Shown: positions 22,891 to 33,799 of the stretch, one piece after another | Layout of the letters: each line of letters begins with the position of its first letter | Position numbering within the stretch: position 1 is the first letter of the stretch | From: Oscarella lobularis | Taxonomy: Eukaryota > Porifera > Homoscleromorpha > Homosclerophorida > Oscarellidae | NCBI RefSeq assembly: GCF_947507565.1 | Contig: NC_089181.1 | Coordinates: forward strand, 2,675,614-2,739,613 | Direction of reading: 5' to 3' | DNA: 64,000 nucleotides | Made by a program: the position numbers and the translations under genes | The notes under the pieces: model-generated | The model's input: the letters and a program-made list of their open reading frames with translations, nothing else | Told to the model about the DNA's origin: nothing | Database searches by the model: none

Positions 22891-22898
22891 TGACGTCA
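22891..22898. promoter_or_regulatory. TGACGTCA site upstream of HAP2 paralogue A
   Basis: A perfect TGACGTCA palindrome 3 bp before the ATG of HAP2-A, inside the 44-bp gap after the PAF1 stop. It shares 10 bases (TGACGTCACA) with the site in the HAP2-B/C promoter (28437). This is the CRE-type bZIP site; function is inferred. Confidence 0.5.
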
Positions 22899-22901
22899 CA
22901 A

Positions 22902-25690
22902 ATGAGCGTTATGAAATCCGTCTCTCTATTTCTCCCCTTTTTGATCCTTTTCCCGTTTGGATCCGGTACGTTTTTAGCTAAGAGTCGGCTAATGAAATGT
23001 CGCGACGACGGCAAGACTCCCAATCCGGTGAACGGCAAAGGGGCCCATTGTCAAAGTAAACTCGTTGTGACGCTCACCGTTCGCTCGGGCCAAGTGCGAT
23101 ATTAAACGATCTAAGATTAACCAAATCCGTGTGCTACCACGCTGCCTCTAGGGTAATACGGAATCGCTACACGCCGACGTGAAAGCCGTTCGCGATTCTG
23201 AAGGCAAGGCTAGGTCTCTGAAGAAACCGTTTCGCATTTTTATGGGAAAGTCGCCTGTTGACGTGACATTTCCTTTGGTGTACGAAAAGGTAAACGACGG
23301 CACGGCCTGTTAGCTCATTTGACTCTGTGCGCGCCGACATGCAGAGCGTTCCTAGCGAATATTTCGAACATTCACATTTCGCTGGAAGAGCGAACATTGG
23401 CATGTGCTCGGACAAGTGGAAAGACAAAAAAGCGTCTTGCAGATTTGCATACGATCACAAGAAAGAAAAGATCTGGGCGAGTCAGGTCAGCAACTGTCTC
23501 CGGCCACGAGCACTGTAGAAAATCGTTCGCTTCCAGGGGTTTTGCTGTCGCTGCACAGACAACATGTCGAGTGGAGTAAAGAAGTGGTATACGCGCGGAC
23601 GAGAAGGCAAGTGCAAATTTTGGGGCAAACGAAGCAGCGCTCATTGTCTCAGATTTGGTCAACTGTGGTAATTCCGCTTCTCGATCGGCGGCCTAAGGGT
23701 GGGTCACCGATGATGGATGATTCGTAGGTACAACGCATATCGTCTGCTTCCGCCAGTCCTTGATTTTAACATCACTTTTACTCTTCTAACGTTTCTCGGA
23801 ATGGAACTCGATACCAAGTCGGGACGAGTCGTTGCATCGTGGAGCCGACCCAAACATGTGACCGTATCTCCTACGTATCCCAACGGCGACAAGACTGATC
23901 CACGAGTTGGCTACAACCTTTCGTGTTTCCTGTTTCTTAATTAATTTTATTTGTGCAGATCGTGGCTCACTATGTGGGCGATCTGCTGCCTTCTAAATTT
24001 TTTGGAGATCTCACAAACAAATACTTGTTTGTTCCGTCGATGCACGATCCCTACGGTAAGATGATGGATAGCAGCAACAAATTGAAAGAGTCCGAGTTCC
24101 TTCGTCACAAACAAGTCAAGGTACTATACATCGACCAACGATGATCGTTGTTGTAAATGCGTACGTGCGTGCGTTTAGAACGGCATGCGTGAATGGCTCC
24201 TTGTTGACAAACATCTCGTCGATTTTTCCGGACTGACTTGTAATCGAATCGGTCTCTATTACGAAGGTTTTGCGTCTCAACCCGGTAAATGCCGGAGGAA
24301 GAAGGGCAGCTGCACAAGAGTCACACTAACGTCCATGTGGGAAACCGATCACGTGCGTTCAAATTGAATCCTAATGTAGTAATACCGTGCCGTACGCTTT
24401 TAGGAATATAAAAAAGCGAAAAAGACGGGTAAATACTTCGTGGAGAATTTCGGCAAATTTAGTCGAAGATATTCGGAGTCGCGAATACTCAAGCCCGGCT
24501 CCGTGGTCTCGCTATCTTTCGAGTCTCCGGCCTTGCACAGCAGCGTCGTGACTCTCGACGTCGCCGCCGACGATGTTCATTTTATATTGAATCAGTAAGG
24601 GACAGGGGGGCAGGAGAGCACGTGCACGTCTTGACTGGCACAAACAGGGCCCAAGGGAAGATAGTGGAGGCGTACGTTGAAGACTTTACAGCCCTCTCAA
24701 AAGATGGGAAAATGATAGTACTTATTATCAATAAAGGTCACGTATCAGCAGACTTTCAAGTAAAGCACTCTCTAATCCTTTATAAGCGAAAAACGTTGAT
24801 CCGATTTGTAGGTCTCTGTGAGCGAATGCTCGACGGGCATAGCAAAGATCATGGCGCAGATCAAGACGATTAATCCGGGCATGTCAATCAAATTTATTTT
24901 CCAAATATGGCATCACGTGTCGCTGGCAACTAATAACACGTGCACGGGTGAGAGAAAGTGCGCGTGCGCAATCTAATTAATTAATTAATTAATTAATTTC
25001 TTCCAGTGACTCTGTTCGATTCGGGAGGCAACAAGATGGACAAGGTCGTCGTTAGTTTCAGCACGCTGGCCGCCTGCTATTGCACGGGTCATTGTCCCTG
25101 CAAGTGCGATCTCGCCTGCGAAGTGGAAGCGCGCGAGCGCATTCTCAACATCACAGGAGCAGCGAAGAAGTGCGATACTAAAATCTACTGCGAATTGAAG
25201 GCCTTTTTCGATCGCTTCCTATCGAAGTGGTGGGGACGACTAATATTGACGATCGTCGTGCTTCTCGTCATGGGATTGCTTAAGATGTGGATCGAAAAGG
25301 CGTTTTGCGAACACACGGACGTCGACGGCATCATTCTCGCTCTTTTCGAGGACCGAAAGGAGAGGTGACGTTTTTTAGAAGCGTCGACGTTCGCATCCGG
25401 GTCACATTCTTTGTTCTTGTTTTTGCAGCGTGGAGGACCAAGCGAGAATGAAGTTCGCATTTGGCGCCTGCTTTTTTGTCTACGTTCCGCTCCTGCCCTT
25501 TATATGGGCCGCGTCGCGAATGTTTCAAATGTGGGAGTCGAGGCGGGACATCGTGGAAGAATCGGAACGACAGCGACTAAGGTCAGCCTGGTTAGCTCGA
25601 AAACTTGATGAAATAGCCGGGGGCCCCGTTAGGGATTACGAACTAACCGGGGACCCCATAGAGGATCAGGCAGTAACAAGTTCAAGTTAG
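22902..25690 (+). CDS. HAP2: HAP2/GCS1-family gamete fusogen, paralogue A
   Basis: About 12 exons, roughly 730 aa. It has a signal peptide (residues ~1-23), then 'LKKPFRIF', 'GFCCRC', and the HAP2-GCS1 signature 'GKCKFWGKRSSAHCLRF' plus 'GQLWYNAYRL' (exon ~23536-23668, joined to 23728). 'VGDLLPSKFFGDLTNKYL', 'LTCNRIGLYYEGF' and 'RRKKGSC' follow, as in other HAP2 proteins, then the membrane-proximal Cys cluster 'CYCTGHCPCKCDLAC'. A membrane helix (LILTIVVLLVMGLL) is followed by a second hydrophobic segment (FFVYVPLLPFIWAA) and a polar tail. HAP2 is the class II-fold protein that merges gamete membranes. The stop codon (25688-25690) overlaps that of paralogue B on the other strand. Confidence 0.9.
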
Positions 25691-28425
25691 ATCGTTTGAA
25701 TTTCCTCCTCGTCCGAAGAGACATCCTCCTCCACCGTGAAATCGATCTGGAGTTGCTTTTCCGCTCGTTTCCGGGCCCTCTGTAGTCTTGCGCGCGCTCG
25801 TTTCGCCTCCGCGTTTCTCCTTCTTACCTTTCGGCGCAGAAGCCAGGCACACGGTAGTAGGGGACAAAAGGCGATGGCGAAGAGGATTAGAAAGAATTGG
25901 CGCACTTTCTTTCCCTGCTTTACACTGGGAGGAAAAAAGAAACGATCAAATGTATCTATCCTTAGACCATGCACACCAGTATTTCTTACTTTTCGTATCT
26001 TATGATGTTGCCCAGTTCGTCGACGATTTCCGTCAATTTGAGCTTTTTCTTTGTCGCTCCCTTTGCCGCTCTGTGTTGTTTTATGACGGCGGCGATTTTA
26101 ACACCAACGACAAGGGCCACGACTCCAATGACCAAATAGATGTAGACCTGATATCTTCTGAGTAAATCGAGAAATTCGTTTCCGCTGCTCTTCCTTTTCG
26201 GAGGCGGTTGAACACACGACAGGGAACTGTTAACGTTACACTTAATTTTGAAAAAAAGAGAAGATATCAAATGTCAGAATTTCCTGCGATTCTTTCACTC
26301 ACGACGTTGCCGCAGGCACCGAAATCAAAGCACGTGGCTGTCGTTTTGAAGGCAACTGTTTTCGTGTCGAATAGCTCCCCGGTTTTCCTGTCGCGGAGCG
26401 TGACTAAAAAACCCCGCGGCAATATCTGTCAGTGCGCGGGCGAGCCGCGCGATAATTCAGATTCACCTTTGCACGAACTTAGCGTTCCCTTCGAATCGTG
26501 AGCAAATATGGGAAAATGCTTAACGCCCGTTTGTCCCGGACCGATGTTGAGCGTTTTCGCCTGCACCGTGTCAATGGCTCGCGTGCATTCTCCGACTGAT
26601 AGCTGAAAAGTCACTGGCATCAGATGGTGCATCGAGCGCGTACGTGCTCTTCTCACCGTGAAATCATTTGCAACGCGACCGATATTCGTTACTCTCGCCG
26701 TCAGTTTGCCCTCTTTCGACTGAGCTTCGAAGTCTTCAACGTACGCTTCGACTATTTTTCCTGGAGCCCTGTGCAAGCAAACTCGAGCGGACGCAGTCTC
26801 AGTCGATCGTCTTACCATTTGTAAACGAGAACGACGTCGTGGGCATCCAACCACAGGTTCACCATGCTGTAGTGCGTCCTGTCCAGATGGTACTTGATCA
26901 TTAGAGTATCTGCCGACGCTTTGTCGGCGAGAAACGGTCCAAAGCTATCCGGAAAGTATTTGGTAGATAATCCTTTGAGTTGCCTTAGCTACGAAGAAGA
27001 CGGTCGAGTTAACGACATTTCGTCGTCGTATTTTTACTTTGTCTTCGTTCCAGAAGTGATAGGGCTGATTTCTAAAACAGCTGTTCATGAGGGCACCGTT
27101 TGCTACGTTTGCTTAATCGGAGGAATTTCGATCGTAGCTTGCCTGTTTTTCTTTTGAGAGCACTTGTTGTCCTGAAACTTGAACGCTTCGTAGGAAACGC
27201 CGATTTTATTGCACGTCGTTCCGCTGATATCGAAGTGATGCTTGTCAATAAATAGCCACTCTTTGGGCCCCGCCTATCAAATCGAAGAAATCATTTCAAT
27301 CCATCGGCTTGCGTCGCACCTGTATGATGTCGTCCTTGTGTCGACGACTGTCGTATTTGCCCTCTGTGTGAGGCTTTTCCCCAAAGCTGTTCTCCTCTGG
27401 TATAAGTAAATACTTTTGAGATAGATCGTGCAGCTTGCTCGGAATGTCTAAATCTCCGACCCATTTAATGCGCGCCTGCATGCGTGAAAGTGCGTGCGAT
27501 AATTAACCAGCAGCACACACAGTTCGATTTGGGTCTCTACCTTTCCGTCTTTGCTTGCAAGTGCCGGAACGGAAGGGGAAAGCGTCAGAGTTTCTGAATG
27601 GATCCACGTGGGCATGACGACGTCTCCGTATCGGACGGCTCTCCCTCGAGTCTTGATTTCGGCGACAATTTTGAAGTGCAGCGAGGGTGCCGTCAGTTCG
27701 TACATTCGGTACCACAACTGGTCGTGTCTCAAGCAGTGGGCGCTTTTCTTTTTTTTCCAAAAACCGCATTTATTCAATGCCGTATTTCGTTGATGGTGGC
27801 CATGTCTTTCCTTAGAAGCCCCTCCACACGAGCAGCAGAATCCCTAAAAGACGATTCGAAAGTCGCGCATCCGAGTCGTTTTAATTACCTGCGAGTAAAG
27901 TATTCGTTTCTTCGTTTTCTTGTACGTCATAAAGCCGCACGTCACTCTTTTGTGTTTCCAGTGAGATTTGCACTTCCCCGTCGCGATTTGCTCTTCGTAG
28001 GGCTTATTGTTCACCATCTATATAGTGGCAATATTGGCTGATCCGACATATGAAATTAGCTTATTTTTATTTCCTTTCCCATTCCGAATAAGGGATAATG
28101 AATGACAACTTCGGACTTCTCCAGAACGACTCGAAATGGCTTGGCCACCTGGACGATTTCTTTTGTCACTGGATCATAGACGGCATTGACCTCGGCTTCT
28201 AGCGTTTCTGTTTTATTCTGCGTGCGAGATCATAGAACGATAGGAAATCTCTTTTTTCTTTACTTGCTCGTTATGGAGTGCCAACGTCACGATTATGCCT
28301 TTTGACGTGCACTGCATTGGCTTGTCTCCTTCATTGGCGCACTCTTCGAGCTTTGCTTTTGCCAAGATGAGAGCACGACATGCGAGGGGAATCACTAGGA
28401 AAAGTGAAAAAACTGCGACTTTCAT
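25687..28425 (-). CDS. HAP2: HAP2/GCS1-family gamete fusogen, paralogue B
   Basis: Start at 28423-28425 with a signal peptide (MKVAVFSLFLVIPLACRA). Exons repeat the paralogue A plan: 'AKPFRVVLEKSEV', 'GFCCSCGGASKERHG', the signature 'KKKKSAHCLRHDQLWYRMY' (~27730), 'WVGDLDIPSKLHDLSQKYL', 'KEWLFIDKHHFDISGTTCN', 'SCFRNQPYHFW', and 'GKIVEAYVEDFEAQSKEG'. The helix 'VYIYLVIGVVALVVGVKIA' is the membrane anchor, followed by a second hydrophobic segment 'FFLILFAIAFCPLLPCAW', then a very basic run and an acidic tail. The intron 27081-27142 uses a GC donor, needed to keep the 'SCFRNQP' block in frame. The tail-to-tail junction with A overlaps by the stop codons. The 5' end faces paralogue C only 43 bp away. 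Confidence 0.88.
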
Positions 28426-28436
28426 ACCCGCCTTTC

Positions 28437-28444
28437 TGACGTCA
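28437..28444. promoter_or_regulatory. TGACGTCA site in the 43-bp HAP2-B/C bidirectional promoter
   Basis: Perfect CRE-type palindrome placed between the two divergent start codons (28425 minus, 28469 plus). The same 10-mer TGACGTCACA occurs in front of HAP2-A. A common bZIP factor could drive all three; this is an inference from sequence only. Confidence 0.5.
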
Positions 28445-28468
28445 CAGAGTCCTCGAGAGGTCAAGGAA

Positions 28469-31400
28469 ATGAAATCGCTTGTCAATGTGTTTTTGATTTG
28501 GATATTGTGGAGTAAAGCCGTCGCGAACGGTGTGACGGTTCTTGGAAACAGCAAGATGCTCGTCTGCGCCAACGACGGCAGCTTGGAAGGCAGCAATCTA
28601 AAGAAGAGCAAAAAATGCAAAAACAGGATCATCGTAACGCTGGCCGCCCAAAGCGGTCAAGGCAACTCGACCTATTTACACGCGCTCGTCGATTCGGTGA
28701 AAGAAGAGAAAACTGAAGACGAAGTAAAATTAAAAAAGCCGTTTCGCGTGCAAGTCACAAGGAGCGAGACGACAATCAATTATCCGATGATCTATAAAGG
28801 GGTATGCATGCATAGTAAAATGCCGTACGTATACATAGTCTATACTCTCATGCAGAGGGTGAATCATCGTCCGTTTGAAACGATCGTGAAGAAACGTCAT
28901 TCAGCGCCGTGCTGCGGCAAGGCGATCCATGATCGTTGCACGGAGGGCTGGTTCGACGAGAAAAACGCGTGTCCGTGGTGGTATCACGTTCCCGAAGAGG
29001 AACAGAATCGACGAGCGCCGTACACGAAGGAAAGCACTGATCGAAAGACGGGAAAACTAAAGAAAGTGTGGGCTAGTCAGGGCTATTGCTGCATCTGCAG
29101 CTATGCAGAGAAGCACAACAGAAAGAAGTATTACGCCCGTGGCGGACGTCGTTGCTCTTGGCATATTTTCCATAAAGTGACGCACCAAGCGTACGCTCAC
29201 TGTCTCGACTTCGATCCATTATGGTGGGCAAGGGAAGGGGCTTCGATCGCGCGGTTGGCATATATCGTCGATCTCTCGTTGGCAGGGATCGCGTCTACGA
29301 GATTATGCCACCTTTTCTCTCGTTTACAATCACGGTTAAAATTGACGTCGTTGATCGGTATATCCGAAGCGCCGGCGGCGATTCGATTCCCGTTTGGAAA
29401 TCGGCGGGGTCGTTTCAACTCTCGCCGAGTCGATTGAAAGGTCGTACGAAAGACGGACGCGTGTTGGGCGAGTACGTCGGCGATCTGCAGGTGTCGCGTC
29501 GTCTCGAGAATCTCGCAAACAAGCATCTCGTCTGGCCCGAGTGGTACTTGCTCAATAAACGAGCTCGTCGTCGTCACAGCTGGATTAAGGTTATTTGAAT
29601 TAATTTTTTTATTGAATTGATTGAGTTGTGGAGTGCTGCTGCATGGTAGGCGGGGTACAAAGAGTGGCTCTTGCTTGATAAGCATCTTTTTGACTTTCGT
29701 GGCGAGACGTGCAACAGAATTGGGGCCAGCTTCAAAGCGTTTAAGTTCGGTCAAAGTTCAAGATGTAGAAGAAAAAAGGGAAGGTACATACAGTAAAGTC
29801 TATTTAGTGACCACCACTAGTCGCTCATGCACCTTCGTTTTAGTTGTCTTGAACGGCAACCGTTTCACTATCTTTCGGAAGCTCAGGTGAGACAAGCGAG
29901 AGAGAGCATGCTACACCCGCCGTTGTTTTCTACCAAGGGTGTTTGCAGAGTCTGAAAAAGAAGAAAAAGATTAGTTCGTCCTTTTTGGATTTTTACGGAA
30001 ACTTCACGGGCGCAAAGCTCGTGGGAAAATACAAGGAGCCGGAAGCTTTGCGGTTCCGACCCGCAGAAAACTACAACAGCGTTGTCGTTCTCACTATAGA
30101 CGCCAGAAAAATCGTTCTCGTATATAACAGGTACCATAAGAGAGGTACAGCGGAGTCCAGTCTTAGCTGCTTCTGTATAGAAGTCCTGGCCGTCTCGTGG
30201 AAGCGTACGCAGAAGATTTTGAAGCAGTTTCCAGCGGTGGCCGCCTTATGGCGATTGTTCTCAATACAGGAAAAGTCATGTCTGATTACACGGTAATACG
30301 AAATGAGATTTGGCGCAGAAACTTTCACTAATTACTGTAGGTGACAGTGAGCGGCTGTTCAGCTGGCATTGGTCAAATCCCAGCAAAGAAACTGACCATA
30401 GACGCGGGTCAAAGCAAAACCGTTACTTTCATCTTGCAGCAATTCTATCGAAAAGCGACACTTTCTCTCTGCACTGGTACTCAACGTGTCTACTGCAGTT
30501 GTTTATCTCTCTGCCCTAATGTGTTAATTCTAGTTTCGCTTTACGATGTCAAATTCCAGTTCATGTCTTCGATGGTTGTTAATTTCTCTACGTCCGCTCC
30601 ATGCTACTGTCCGAATACGTGCAACTGCACGGCTGGAGTATAATCGCGACTTCCTGCATTGTTATTTTAAATATTGATTTTTTTTGTTATCTAGTGCGGC
30701 CCCCAATTGATGGATTGCGCCAATTTGACTGACATTGCTCCTCCGACGAATTCGTCCAATGGCTTTGGTTGGCTCGGAAAAGCGTTTGGCGCAATCGGAA
30801 AATTCTTCAAGAACCTGTTCAGCGGTTTCTTTTCGGGCTTTTTCTTTCTTGTCGGCGTTTTTGTCTTTCTTGGTGCAATCAAAGTGACGCTCGATGTCTG
30901 TTCGAAGGCCAGCAAAGCGGCCCAAAAAGAAGGTGTCGGAGGAGAAAAACAAGAAAAGGAAATTACAGAGACACGAATCCTTCAGGGAACGAGTAAAAAA
31001 TGGATGTTGGATAGTCGTCAAAGTCGTTTCGTCGCCTGTCTCAAAGGAGTCTTTTATTTTTTCTACTGCCCCTTTTTGCCGTGCATCCGAATTGGACAGA
31101 ACTTGCTCATGGAGCATCGTCGTCGCCTTCGCCATCGCTTGGGAAGACTCGAGAGAAAAAGGCAGAGGGCGAAAAAAGGCAACTCGGTGGCCGAGGCTGC
31201 AAGCGAAAGTGACTCCGATTCGTGGGACACCGATTCTGATGCAATGGAAAGCGAAGACGACGAAAAAAAGTCGCTTTGCAAAAATGAATTCGATTACGAT
31301 TGGTCAGATGAATACTCTTCTTCCGAGGCCGACGTTAGTGACGAGGTAAGCACAAATTCCGTACATAAATAAAAGAAAGACAGCGTAGCCTTTTCTTCTA

Positions 31401-31921
31401 GCCCCAGAACGCGAAAGAACTTTTGGCCTATCAGTATCCGGTGTTCCTCAATTTCTACAACTCCTTTAACAACCGCGGTTTAGAGGTGGGACGTGCTTGT
31501 ATATGCAGGCAATCTCCTCTCGCACTGTTTTCGTGTGATTTTAGAGTCCTGGCGAAACTTTCAGCTTATGTGGACAAGTAATGTCAGACGAAGCCGATTC
31601 GGAGGAAAGCAAGAGCGTAACGTTTGACCTATACAAATATACCAAACAGGTACGATGTCAGCCAATCCCTGGCCCTCCTAATTTTAACTAGTGAATAGTG
31701 CAGCTGTTTTTTTCCCGTTTTAGTTTCTCACTATTAAGGACGGTAAGATCCGAGAGTTGACCAAGCCCCTGTCAGTGCAAGATAAGCTTTTTACATGCAC
31801 CATGGACGAGACGACTGCCCTAAAATTCTTGACGTACTCGCCCCTGTTTCCGTGTCTCAATCGTCGTTTACGACGTCGACGCAAAAACGCACAAGATAGA
31901 CGTTTGGATGCAGAACCGTAA
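28469..31921 (+). CDS. HAP2: HAP2/GCS1-family gamete fusogen, paralogue C (extended C-terminus)
   Basis: The start at 28469-28471 opens a signal peptide (MKSLVNVFLIWILWSKAVA). Then 'LKKPFRVQVTRSETT', 'ACPWWYHVPEEEQNRRA', 'GYCCICSYAEKH', and the signature region 'YYARGGRRCSW' ... 'AYAHCLDFDPLW' followed after an intron by 'DRVYEIMPP'. 'EYVGDLQVSRRLENLANKHL', 'GETCNRIGASFKAF' and 'SCLERQPFHYL' continue as in A and B. The Cys cluster 'CYCPNTCNCT' precedes the anchor helix 'FFLVGVFVFLGAIKV'. A second hydrophobic segment 'FYFFYCPFLPCIRIG' and a basic/acidic tail follow. Three more exons (about 31401-31921) extend it and end with 'YSPLFPCLNRRLRRRRK'. The usual CLR of the signature is CLD here. Without the last exons it would stop at 31372. 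Confidence 0.85.
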
Positions 31922-32004
31922 ATTAGAAAGAAACAAAAAAAGCCGCAAACGGTCGACTGACTGAGACTGACTGAACTAAATAGTCAATTTACTAGAATAA
32001 CACC

Positions 32005-33741
32005 CTAGAAAGTTCCATCTTTCATAGAAGACCGTTGAAACGCAGGAACAGTTTGAGCCAGAAATATTCTAGAGAGACGAATGACGGTAGAGAGTGGAAG
32101 TGGAGGGAGAGATCCTCACCTTAGACGTTCAGCCATGTGCTCAGGCGTCCATCTGGGACTATACGGATAGTCAGTGTACGTTTTGAAGTAAGGCTCCCCG
32201 TTCAGCTCGTAGTAGAGCGACTGTAAAATATAGACGGGCCGATCCTGAGGAAACGTCAGGGGAACGTGTACTGCAAATTTAAAACGAAAGGCAAATCTAC
32301 CAAAAAAAAAGAAAGCGATTTTGTCGTTCATACTGAGTAATATATAGTGAAACGGCTGCTGAGCGAATTGAAACCGAAACGACATCGACGAATAGCTTTC
32401 AGAATCATATTCAAGTAGGGAACTAAACGAAAAGAAGATATAAACCAAGCGACTCCAATGCTAATATTTATTTTTTCTATATAGCGCACCTTCGAAATTG
32501 ATCGACGAACGTCGTGACGAGATCCTTTCGTTTATCGTGCGCAATTCGAAGATCGTCGACGCGATTCTCGAGCATGGCGCACACGTGCGGCACGTAGTCC
32601 ATGAGACACGACCCCCTCTGACCGCCCCACTGGGGCATAGAAAACGTCGAAGCGGCACCGATAGACCTGAGAAAAGAAACGTCAAAAGAGGGGAAAAAAA
32701 TTCTTCCTTCTTAATTAGCTAGGGCAACTTTTCAAGACGAGAGCTGAGTCGTAACTTGGTTCGCACGCGATCGTAGGTGGGTCCGTAGAAGACGAGCGAA
32801 AGCGTCGCCGCATCGTCGCCAGGCAAGTTCTGTGTGTACCATGAACATTTCGTTGAAAATAGCAAGCTTTTTTATACCCGAGTGAAATAGGAGGGAATCA
32901 ATGAAAAGTCGACTGGCAATTGAATGCAGAGACGAGTTCTTCTCTGAGTCTGGATAAGAAGCCGGTAAGAACGATTTTTTAGTTTTTGTGCACAACGCGT
33001 TTTTAATTGCCTCCTGCGTTTCCTTGACGACGTACGTTTCAAATCGACTATACTCGTCGTTTTCCGACAAGAAATCCGTTTCGAAGCGAATGACGTTGAC
33101 TCGTCGAGCTTCCGTGAGCTGATAATCGCGATATTGCATCAATAGCTCGAATACGGCCGCTCGCAAGCAATTTTCGTCACTCGAATCCCAATCTGTTAGA
33201 GTCTAAAAACGCGCAAACGAGTCACTAACGTTTCGAACTGACACAATTATAATTAATTTAATTTATTTATTTTATTTAATTAGACTTCGTCGAGGCGATA
33301 ACGTTTTTCTCGCCTTTAGATTGGCCAATTTTGGGCAGAAATCTACATCGTCGAATATGAAGTCAGGCGCCTGTCTGGGTCGGTTTGAGTTGAAGATGAC
33401 TTGCCCTAGCGAATATAACGACTGTATGTCAACTCAATATCGACGATGGATAGATACGTGTCAAAACCGCGATTTTTTTGTGTAGCGTAGTCGCGGTGCT
33501 TACATCTGAGGGTCGTTCCGCAGTAGGGAATGCTGATTGTGAATCGATCGCAGTTGCCGTCGTCTCGTCGCGCCGTCAAATCTCTAATCGAATTTTTTTT
33601 TCGAGCCGGCCACACGATGTGCGATCGCACGAACCCTGATCTGCAGTCGATGATTTCCAGCGAGCCGCCGCGAACGAAACTGCCGCAGCCGCCGAGGAGA
33701 TTTCGAACGAGGGGCACGATTTGTGCATTCAGTTCGTCCAT
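32005..33741 (-). CDS. BABAM2: BRISC/BRCA1-A complex member 2 (BRE)
   Basis: Start at 33739-33741 (MDELNAQIVPLVRNLL). 'NCDRFTISIPYCGTTLR' in the first exon matches the N-terminal UEV-like fold of BRE. Toward the C-terminus 'FAVHVPLTFPQDRPVYILQS' and 'YPYSPRWTPEHMAERL' are near-identical to vertebrate BRE. A last exon (32005-32068) adds 'RIFLAQTVPAFQ' before the stop, equivalent to the end of the human protein. BABAM2 is a scaffold of BRCC36 deubiquitinase complexes for K63 chains in DNA repair and cytosolic signalling. Convergent with HAP2-C (83 bp) and head-to-head with the mesothelin-like gene (58 bp). Confidence 0.93.
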
Positions 33742-33799
33742 TGGTGATACGGGCAACGACGAAAACGAAGACGCCCCGTACAAGTAGTCGCTGAAAATA

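Noticed and set aside
22902-31921. HAP2 copies as endogenous viral class II fusion genes
   Set aside because: Each has many introns, the eukaryote-specific HAP2-GCS1 signature and no neighbouring viral genes, so they are host gamete fusogens.
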